Translations under genes and position numbers: made by a program
DNA from: Bradyrhizobium sp. STM 3843
GTDB taxonomy: Bacteria; Pseudomonadota; Alphaproteobacteria; Rhizobiales; Xanthobacteraceae
Assembly (NCBI RefSeq): GCF_000239815.1
Contig: NZ_CAFK01000031.1
Coordinates: 1 to 43,151 of the forward strand
Direction of reading: 5' to 3'
Length of the DNA: 43,151 bases
In this document: in pieces, positions 34,920 through 43,151 of the stretch
How positions within the stretch are numbered: position 1 is the stretch's first letter
How the letters are laid out: the number at the start of each line of letters is the position of its first letter
Notes under the pieces: model-generated
Seen by the model: only the letters and a program-made list of their open reading frames with translations
What the model was told of the DNA's origin: nothing
The model's database searches: none

Positions 34920-35573
34920 ATGAAGAAACTTCTGCTGACGACTGTGGCCTTTGCCGCACTGGGAATGGCTCCGGCCGTCGCCGCCGATCTCGCCGCGCGC
35001 ACCTACACCAAGGCCCCGGTTATGGCCCCGCTGCCGACCTGGGCCGGCTTCTACATCGGCGCGATGGGCGGCTACGCCACCACGGACAATGGCGGCATCC
35101 TCAGCCCGAAGGGCGGTTTCGCGGGCGGCACCTTGGGCTACAACTGGCAGACCGCAAACTGGGTGTACGGCCTTGAGGCCGATGCCGCCTGGGCCGACAT
35201 CAACGACTCCGTTGCGGGCGTTGTCCCCGGCTTCGGTGCCGTCAGCGTCGGAAGCAAGGTCGATGCAACCGGTACGGTCCGCGGCCGCCTCGGCTACGCT
35301 TTCGGCAACGTCCTGCTGTACGGCACCGCGGGTTACGCCTGGGCCGACAACAAGATCACGCTATCCGCGCTCGGCGTGGGCGCGTCCGACTCGCAGTTCC
35401 TGAGCGGCTGGACCGCCGGCGCTGGCGCCGAGTTCCTGATTGCTCCGAAGTGGTCGATCAAGGCTGAATACCTCTACAAGAGCTTCGGCGGCAAGACCTA
35501 CTTCAACGGTGCGCTGCCGACCGGCGACCTCAACCTGCACACTGTGCAGGTCGGCGTGAACTACCACTTCTAA
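34920..35573 (+). CDS. Omp31-like outer-membrane protein (paralogue 4)
   Basis: 217 residues, the shortest of the four. The signal peptide (1-21) ends PAVA, then AADLAARTYTKAP. The barrel starts WAGFYIGAMGGYATTDN and ends VQVGVNYHF, a canonical final strand with C-terminal Phe. There is no Cys pair; GYNWQ and GLEADAAWADI place it nearer paralogue 1 than 2 and 3. ATG 34920 has CTGGAA upstream; an in-frame ATG at 34905 (MGLEIMKK) copies the layout of paralogue 3. A strong terminator follows, separating it from uvrA. Confidence 0.92.
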   Translation: MKKLLLTTVAFAALGMAPAVAADLAARTYTKAPVMAPLPTWAGFYIGAMGGYATTDNGGILSPKGGFAGGTLGYNWQTANWVYGLEADAAWADINDSVAGVVPGFGAVSVGSKVDATGTVRGRLGYAFGNVLLYGTAGYAWADNKITLSALGVGASDSQFLSGWTAGAGAEFLIAPKWSIKAEYLYKSFGGKTYFNGALPTGDLNLHTVQVGVNYHF

Positions 35574-35600
35574 GACCGACGGGCCTTCTGGGCCACCTGC

Positions 35601-35636
35601 AAAGCCTCCGCTCCCGCGAGCGGAGGCTTTTTCTTT
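35601..35636 (+). terminator. Terminator of Omp31-like gene 4
   Basis: A perfect 13-bp stem AAAGCCTCCGCTC/GAGCGGAGGCTTT with loop CCGC, followed by TTCTTT. Confidence 0.92.
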
Positions 35637-35750
35637 ACCGCTCCTGCTCTTGTGCTCTTGGCACCTGTTCGGCGCCGGCCTGCTGACAGGCGCTGCCATT
35701 CCGCCTGCGCATTGTTGATGATTCGATTCGCGCACTGGAAATTCGCCGCC

Positions 35751-35765
35751 GTTCTTCCTACGTTC
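35751..35765. promoter_or_regulatory. LexA-type SOS box upstream of uvrA
   Basis: GTTCTTCCTACGTTC fits GTTC-N7-GTTC. It lies 126 bp before the uvrA ATG. A matching box stands before ssb. Confidence 0.7.
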
Positions 35766-35890
35766 CTAGCCTACCTTTCTCCTTTGGCGTCCGATGGCCG
35801 GTTCCCGGCGGAGCGCGCCTGAACCGAAAGGCGCGCTAGTGTGCGCGCCGCCAACAATGGCGCTGGACCGGCGCCGTGGGACGAATCGCG

Positions 35891-38875
<2,985 letters not shown>

Positions 38876-38914
38876 ATACAAGGCTACGGGGCAAACAGCC
38901 CACCTCGCAACGAC

Positions 38915-38950
38915 AAACCCGCCGCGCGATCACGAGCCGCGGGTTTGTTG
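38915..38950 (+). terminator. Terminator of uvrA
   Basis: AAACCCGC (38915-38922) pairs with GCGGGTTT (38939-38946), followed by GTTG. The loop is 16 bases. It lies 40 bp after the uvrA stop and may also serve the convergent gene. Confidence 0.65.
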
Positions 38951-38973
38951 CATGATGTTAGTTCAGGCCGATC

Positions 38974-39288
38974 TTACCAGCGCTGATAGCGGTACACGCC
39001 CGTGACCGTGCCGTTGTTATTGCCCTGCGGGCCGACATCGCCCTGGGTCGAGCTCGGCGTCGGGTGGTTGGTGCCGTTACCATAGCCGCCGTACCAGCCC
39101 CGGCCACCGTAATACATCGGCTGCGGCGGAACGGCGTCATAGCTGTAGGCCGGACCGGCCGCGTAGCCCGGCCCGGGTCCCCAAGCCATCGAATCTCCGT
39201 AGCGGGCATAACCTTGCGCGAACGCGCCGGCGGTGCCGGCGATCAGAGTTGCGGCCGCCACTGCAGCCATTTGGATCTTGCGTTGCAT
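38974..39288 (-). CDS. Small secreted Gly/Tyr-rich protein
   Basis: 104 residues. The signal peptide (1-25) ends AGAFAQG. The mature part is low-complexity, rich in Gly, Tyr, Pro and Asn (YARYGDSMAWGPGPGYAAGP, YYGGRGWYGGYGNG) and ends GVYRYQRW. There are no Cys and no catalytic motif. Such proteins may associate with the outer membrane or cell surface; function is unknown. ATG 39288 has AGGGAGC 6 bases upstream and is preferred to the ATG at 39309. It is convergent with uvrA. Confidence 0.75.
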   Translation of the reverse strand: MQRKIQMAAVAAATLIAGTAGAFAQGYARYGDSMAWGPGPGYAAGPAYSYDAVPPQPMYYGGRGWYGGYGNGTNHPTPSSTQGDVGPQGNNNGTVTGVYRYQRW

Positions 39289-39446
39289 GTGCACGCTCCC
39301 TTGCTTCAAGTCGGTGGTAAACTACCGCACTGCGGGAGGGTTCCGTTTTCGGCCGATCACCAAAAAGATGTGAGCGAATGTGATGGACCGCGATCATGGA
39401 TCTGACTTCACCACGTGAGATTGCGTGACCAGCCGCAACGCATGCT

Positions 39447-39563
39447 GTCGTCCCGGCCTTGTGCCGGACCCATAGCCACCTCTGCCGATCTGCAGGTGCT
39501 GGAGCGACATCTCACAATTCCGAGAGCCCGGGGGCTACGGGTCGCTGCTTTCGCAGGGACGAC
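39447..39563. repeat. Three-arm palindromic element
   Basis: Outer stem GTCGTCCC/GGGACGAC encloses CCGGC/GCCGG and ACCCATAGCC with GGCTACGGGT (one wobble). The layout matches the elements at 16045 and 40365. Confidence 0.65.
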
Positions 39564-39617
39564 ACCGGGCCTGCGGCAATAGCTGCGCACGACTACGGCA
39601 AGGCTCAACTGACATTT

Positions 39618-39659
39618 GAGAGCCACACCAAGTCTTCTGAGAGCCACACCAAGTCTTCG
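39618..39659. repeat. Perfect tandem duplication of a 21-bp unit
   Basis: A unit beginning TGAGAGCCACACC and ending AAGTCTTC occurs twice with no gap (39618-39638 and 39639-39659), 40 bp before the HAD gene. The two copies are identical, so the event is recent or selected. Confidence 0.8.
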
Positions 39660-39701
39660 GCTTGTCACTGCAGACGCGCTAACGTAAGCCTCAAGTAATT
39701 C

Positions 39702-40388
39702 ATGCGCTACTCCCTCGTCATCTTCGATCTCGACGGCACGCTGGTCGACAGCTTCCCCTGGTTCGCGCGCACCGTGAACCTGGTCGCCGACCGCTATCGC
39801 TTCCGCCGCGTGCAAGACGGGGACGTGGAGCGGCTTCGGCACGCGTCGACCCGCGAGATTCTCGACTTCCTGCAGGTGCCCCGCTGGAAGCTGCCGCTGA
39901 TCGCACGGCACATGCGCAAGCTGAAGACCGCTGATGCCGCGACCATTCCGCTGTTTCCCGGCGTCGACACCATGCTCGCCGCGCTGGCGGCCAATGGCGT
40001 CGCGCTGGCATTGGTTTCCTCCGACACCGAAGCCAATGCGCGGCAGAAGCTCGGGCCGCTTGCCGCCTTGTTTGCCGATTTCGACTGCTCCGCCTCGGTG
40101 TTCGGAAAGGCGCAGAAGTTTCGCCGCGTGCTGAAGCGTGCCCGGCGCGATCCGGCGCAGGCGATCTCGATCGGCGACGAGACCCGCGATATCGAGGCCG
40201 CGCGCGCCGCCGGCATCGCTTGCGGCGCCGTCACCTGGGGCTATGCGGCGCGTCAGGCGCTGATCGACCGCAAGCCGGATCTGGTGTTCGAGCAGATGGA
40301 GCAGATCGCGGAGGCGGTGGTCGGACTTCGCCCTAGCGATCAAGACCTGCGACAACGCTCCGCTGTCGTCACCCGCGAAGGCGGGTGA
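39702..40388 (+). CDS. HAD-superfamily hydrolase (phosphoglycolate phosphatase-like)
   Basis: 228 residues. The HAD signature DLDGT is at 9-13 with nucleophile Asp9 and acid Asp11; LVSSDT (motif II region) and SIGDETRDIEAARAAG (motif III/IV) follow. A helical cap lies between (about 18-85). Such phosphatases remove phosphate from small metabolites, often phosphoglycolate; the real substrate is unknown. ATG 39702 has no clear ribosome site. The last codons, SAVVTREGG and TGA, are supplied by a palindromic repeat beginning at 40365, so the original C-terminus has been replaced or extended. Confidence 0.88.
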   Translation: MRYSLVIFDLDGTLVDSFPWFARTVNLVADRYRFRRVQDGDVERLRHASTREILDFLQVPRWKLPLIARHMRKLKTADAATIPLFPGVDTMLAALAANGVALALVSSDTEANARQKLGPLAALFADFDCSASVFGKAQKFRRVLKRARRDPAQAISIGDETRDIEAARAAGIACGAVTWGYAARQALIDRKPDLVFEQMEQIAEAVVGLRPSDQDLRQRSAVVTREGG

Positions 40389-40462
40389 CCCAATACGCGA
40401 CACCGTCAGCGTTCATCACGGCTGTCTCGGCGTACCGGGTGCCCGCCTGCGCGGGGCACGAC
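40365..40462. repeat. Three-arm palindromic element overlapping the HAD gene end
   Basis: Outer stem GTCGT/ACGAC. Arms: CACCCGC with GCGGGTG, a weak central arm ACCC/GGGT, and GCCCGC with GCGGGGC. It is the same type as the element at 16045-16144, with different sequence. Confidence 0.65.
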
Positions 40463-40495
40463 AAGCTTACCTGGACGGACACGCGTAGTTGCACC

Positions 40496-40600
40496 GTCAT
40501 TCCGGGGCAGCCCGCAGGGCTGAACCCGGAATCTCGAGATCCGGGTCTGGTCTCACCGGCCCGCGCGATGCGCGGCCCGGTCAGACCATCCCGGAATGAC
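40496..40600. repeat. Palindromic element with 11-bp outer stem
   Basis: GTCATTCCGGG opens and CCCGGAATGAC closes it. Inside are CAGCCC/GGGCTG, ACCCGGA/TCCGGGT and GGTCT/AGACC. It ends 12 bp before the YVTN gene stop, in the space after the previous element. Confidence 0.75.
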
Positions 40601-40612
40601 CGCAGGAAACCC

Positions 40613-41590
40613 TCACCGCCGCAGGAATACCCCGAACGCACGCGGGCCGTCACCGACCTTGACCTCGCCGACAACCTTCAACTCGGCAACGTCGATAATG
40701 CTGAGCGTGTTGCTCTCCCAATTCGCGACGATGATGCGCTGACTGTCCGCGGTCGCCTCGATCCCTTCCGGATAGTCGCCGACGGAAATGCGCTTGAGCG
40801 GCTTAAGGCTCGCCAGATCGAACACGCTGACGGTCCCGTCATACTGGTCGGTGACGAAACCGCGCCCCTGCGCCAGCGCCACCGCATAGGGCCGCAAGCC
40901 GACCTTCACGCGCCCGACCTCGCTGTTGTCAGCGAGATCGATCACCGAGACATCGTTGGAGCCGACGTTGGCGGTGTAGGCGCGCCGGCCCTCGGGATCG
41001 ATGGTGACGCCGAACGGCCGGGTGCCGACCTTGATCACGGCCTTGCGCTCGCGTGTGGCCGTGTCGATCACCGACACGCTGTCATCATCGCGGTCCGCTG
41101 ACAGCAGCAGCTTGCCGTCCGGCGTGACCGCCAGCCCCGAGGGCGAGGCGCCGACCGCGATGCTCGCGACCACGGCCCGCGCTTTGGGATCGACGACGCG
41201 GATCGCCGCCGCGTACCAGTCCGCGACATAGACCGCAGCTCCGTCAGGCGGGACGGCGATGCCGAGCGGCCCGCCACCGACCTCGATCCGTCCCGTCACC
41301 TGCCGTGCCGCCGCATCGACGATGCTGACGGCCTTGTCGTCAGGACTGGTCACATAGGCAAACCGCCCGTCACGCGCCACTGCAACCCCGGCCGGCTTGC
41401 CACCGATCGGGATCGTGGCCAGCGGCCGCAGGCTGGCGAGATCCACAATGGTCAGATCATCGCTGAGCTGGTTGGTGACGAACGCTTCCTCCGCCCGCGC
41501 CGCGGTGCTCCAGGCGAACACCATCGCGAGCAGTAACGCTCGAATAGGACTTAATAGGTTGTCTTCGCTGCGCCAGTGGTTTCGGTGCAA
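40613..41590 (-). CDS. YVTN-family beta-propeller protein (possible PQQ-oxidation accessory)
   Basis: About 325 residues. An N-terminal export signal (IRALLLAMVFAWSTAARA) is followed by seven similar blades of about 42 residues, with SPDDKAVSIVDAAARQVTG, DGKLLLSADRDDDSVSVIDT, GSNDVSVIDLADN and WESNTLSIIDVAELK. The protein should be periplasmic. Propellers of this kind are found beside PQQ-dependent alcohol dehydrogenases, and its neighbour is MxaD-like. The start is uncertain: ATG 41524 would cut the signal peptide in half, and a TTG at 41590 restores it; a palindromic repeat begins right there and may have displaced the original start. Confidence 0.8.
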   Translation of the reverse strand: MHRNHWRSEDNLLSPIRALLLAMVFAWSTAARAEEAFVTNQLSDDLTIVDLASLRPLATIPIGGKPAGVAVARDGRFAYVTSPDDKAVSIVDAAARQVTGRIEVGGGPLGIAVPPDGAAVYVADWYAAAIRVVDPKARAVVASIAVGASPSGLAVTPDGKLLLSADRDDDSVSVIDTATRERKAVIKVGTRPFGVTIDPEGRRAYTANVGSNDVSVIDLADNSEVGRVKVGLRPYAVALAQGRGFVTDQYDGTVSVFDLASLKPLKRISVGDYPEGIEATADSQRIIVANWESNTLSIIDVAELKVVGEVKVGDGPRAFGVFLRR

Positions 41591-41730
41591 CCTCGCCCCG
41601 CCTGCGGGGAGAGGTCGGATTGCATCGCCAGATGCAATCCGGGTGAGGGGGTACAGGTCTAACGACCTCCACTGAGGGCGCGTCTGCCCCTCACCCCAAC
41701 CCTCTCCCCCGTGAAGAACGGGGAGAGGGA
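41591..41730. repeat. Multi-arm palindromic repeat (CCTCTCCCC type)
   Basis: Arms: CCTCGCCCCG/CGGGGAGAGG, GGATTGCATC/GATGCAATCC (perfect, 10 bp), GGGTGAGGGG (41641-41650) with CCCCTCACCC, and CCCTCTCCCC/GGGGAGAGGG. It fills most of the gap between the YVTN and SRPBCC genes. Confidence 0.8.
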
Positions 41731-41766
41731 GCGCACTGCCGACTGGGCGATAACACCCCTTCCAAG

Positions 41767-42321
41767 CTAGCTTCCGCTCTCGACCTTCTTTTTCAATCCG
41801 TCGAGCCCGTCGTGATAGAGCCCGGTCACGGCATTGATCGCGGCCTCGTCGTTCAGCTCCGGCGGCGGATCGTTGTTGGGAAAGCCGCGGTAAAAGGCGC
41901 CCGCCCATTCCACCAGGCTGCCCTTGCCGTCCGCACTCGGCGACACGGTGATGGTCGACGAATAGTTGGTCACCGGCAGCACCTTCACGTCGACAGCCGT
42001 GATCCGGTACGAATAGCTCATCTTCTCGGCGTCGTACTTATAGAGCTCCTCGTCGACCGTGGCCCCGCCCTTCAGCGTCAGCCGCCTGGTGGCGCCGATC
42101 TCGTTGCCCTTGTCGCCCTCGGTCTTCTCGACCGGGCCGAGCCAGCTCATGTCCTGGAAATTGCCGATCACCGCCCACACCTTGGCCGGAGCGGCGTTGA
42201 TCTCGACCTGCTGCTGCACCTTGCGCCGGGTCGGGCCATGCGCCCAGGCCGTGTTCAATGCGGTCGTCACCACCGCAGCTGCCGTCAAGGCCACAACGGC
42301 CCCGGCGATCGTCACCCTCAT
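41767..42321 (-). CDS. MxaD-like SRPBCC-family periplasmic protein
   Basis: 184 residues. The signal peptide (1-27) ends NTAWAHG. The mature part is a polyketide-cyclase-type SRPBCC (START-like) fold: VQQQVEINAAPAKVWAVIGNF, GATRRLTLKGGATVDEELY and YSYRITAVDVKVLPVTNYSS. Secreted SRPBCC proteins of this length include MxaD of methylotrophs, which aids electron transfer from methanol dehydrogenase to its cytochrome. A beta-propeller gene follows on the same strand, supporting a PQQ-linked role, but no dehydrogenase is in the window. GAGGAA lies 6 bases before ATG 42321. Confidence 0.85.
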   Translation of the reverse strand: MRVTIAGAVVALTAAAVVTTALNTAWAHGPTRRKVQQQVEINAAPAKVWAVIGNFQDMSWLGPVEKTEGDKGNEIGATRRLTLKGGATVDEELYKYDAEKMSYSYRITAVDVKVLPVTNYSSTITVSPSADGKGSLVEWAGAFYRGFPNNDPPPELNDEAAINAVTGLYHDGLDGLKKKVESGS

Positions 42322-42501
42322 GTCGTTTCCTCAATCGTTCTTGTTGCCCAGCGCCAGCGCGGCGCAGTCGTTGCACAGGCTACTGTTCATTGTGGCGGCA
42401 AACAAGACGGTGTCGTGGCGAGCCCGGAACGGCCGATCCGCCCTACAGCCGGTCAGGCGGCGCCTGCTCGGAACACCGGCGCACTCCGTGCCGCTCTCCG
42501 C

Positions 42502-43151
42502 TCAATTCGCTCCGCAGCAGCGCTTGTACTTCTTGCCCGAACCGCACGGGCACGGCTCATTGCGCCCGACCTTCCGCGCAGTCGCGAATGGATTGGGCTG
42601 GTCGGCCAGACTGCTTACCGGCGCCGGCCTGCTCAGCCGATGCGCATGCAAGGTGATGACCCATTGCGGGATCAGCATGGGCGCCTGCTGGGTCAACCGC
42701 GTGAGCTCTTTGTCGGGCAGATCGTGGTTCTCGCCGGCGATGTCCGCCAGCATGAAGAGCCCCGCCAACGCCGCGGTCGCATCCTCCCCGACATCGAGAA
42801 GCTTGGTCCACGCGGAACGACGCAGATCGATCGCACGCATGAATCCGTCAATCCACAGCTCCCAGAGCACATCGCCATTGCTCTCATCGATCGGAAACAG
42901 TGGCCGATACTCCTCCGGATGCTCCGCCAGCGTCATCGCGATATCGTTGTAGTAGTCCGTGACCCGGCCGAGGATGTCGTTGGCATGATCGATGGTGTCG
43001 AACACGGACGTGCGTCCGCCGGTCATGCCAAAGGCAGCCGCGAACCATTCGCTGACGGGAATCGTTTCGGGACAGACCAGCAGGCCGGCGATGAAGCCGT
43101 CGAGCTCTTCGAGCACCATGGCGCGGTCGTCGAGCGCCAGCAGCGCCTGTT
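42502..43151 (-). CDS. YecA/UPF0149-family protein with SEC-C zinc motif (5' partial)
   Basis: The frame remains open to the window edge: upstream of Met at 43119 it reads [28 protein letters not shown], which fits the family's N-terminal half, so the start lies beyond the window. The visible 216 residues hold the UPF0149/YgfB helical domain ([24 protein letters not shown]) and a C-terminal SEC-C motif, [21 protein letters not shown], with Cys-x-Cys-x8-Cys-Cys zinc ligands. SEC-C tails bind zinc and, in SecA and YecA, contact SecB or ribosomes. The protein is likely cytosolic; its precise task is unknown. Confidence 0.88.
   Translation of the reverse strand, partial: QALLALDDRAMVLEELDGFIAGLLVCPETIPVSEWFAAAFGMTGGRTSVFDTIDHANDILGRVTDYYNDIAMTLAEHPEEYRPLFPIDESNGDVLWELWIDGFMRAIDLRRSAWTKLLDVGEDATAALAGLFMLADIAGENHDLPDKELTRLTQQAPMLIPQWVITLHAHRLSRPAPVSSLADQPNPFATARKVGRNEPCPCGSGKKYKRCCGAN

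Overview
The window looks like chromosome of a high-GC alphaproteobacterium of the Bradyrhizobium/Rhodopseudomonas type. The basis is family resemblance: Omp31-like porins whose mature ends start AADLxAR, a FixK/FNR box with class II spacing, GTTC-N7-GTTC LexA boxes, dense multi-armed intergenic repeats, and the resemblance of the housekeeping genes. No database search was possible, so genus is inference. I saw no tRNA, rRNA or CRISPR array.

Layout. 1-6.6 kb: the 3' end of a large repeat protein (506-residue repeat, His-rich tail), then a protein with two TPR-sulfotransferase halves. 7-11.8 kb: a formyltransferase-fold protein, two small secreted proteins, a small cytosolic protein, an EamA transporter and a secreted caspase-fold protein. 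11.8-22.5 kb is mostly housekeeping: cysK with a BrnA-like gene, a zinc-ribbon protein, tgt, asd, queA, two cyclophilins, coaD, a small envelope protein and gyrA. tgt and queA (both queuosine synthesis) flank asd. The stretch before asd has the parts of a transcription attenuator: a promoter, a Thr/Lys-rich leader peptide probably translated from a leaderless transcript, and a terminator just before the asd GTG.

22.8-24.7 kb: a divergent NAD-epimerase/XRE-regulator pair. 24.7-29.9 kb is a patchwork: an IS5-type transposase remnant, a small secreted protein behind a FixK-type promoter, a crotonase, a piece of MFS transporter, an argC paralogue, and a diverged direct repeat of about 280 bp that includes the 3' end of an araC-family gene. 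An SDR gene lies divergent to that regulator.

30.9-38.9 kb: ssb and uvrA point away from each other, each with its own LexA-type box, and four Omp31-like porin genes lie between them. 38.9-43.15 kb: a small secreted Gly/Tyr-rich protein, a HAD phosphatase, a YVTN beta-propeller protein next to an MxaD-like SRPBCC protein (a possible PQQ-oxidation accessory pair), and the 5'-truncated end of a YecA/UPF0149 SEC-C protein.

Strongest leads: the asd attenuator; a tRNA-guanine transglycosylase lacking all four usual zinc ligands; the duplicated TPR-sulfotransferase beside the repeat protein; and the FixK-type promoter on an uncharacterised secreted protein.
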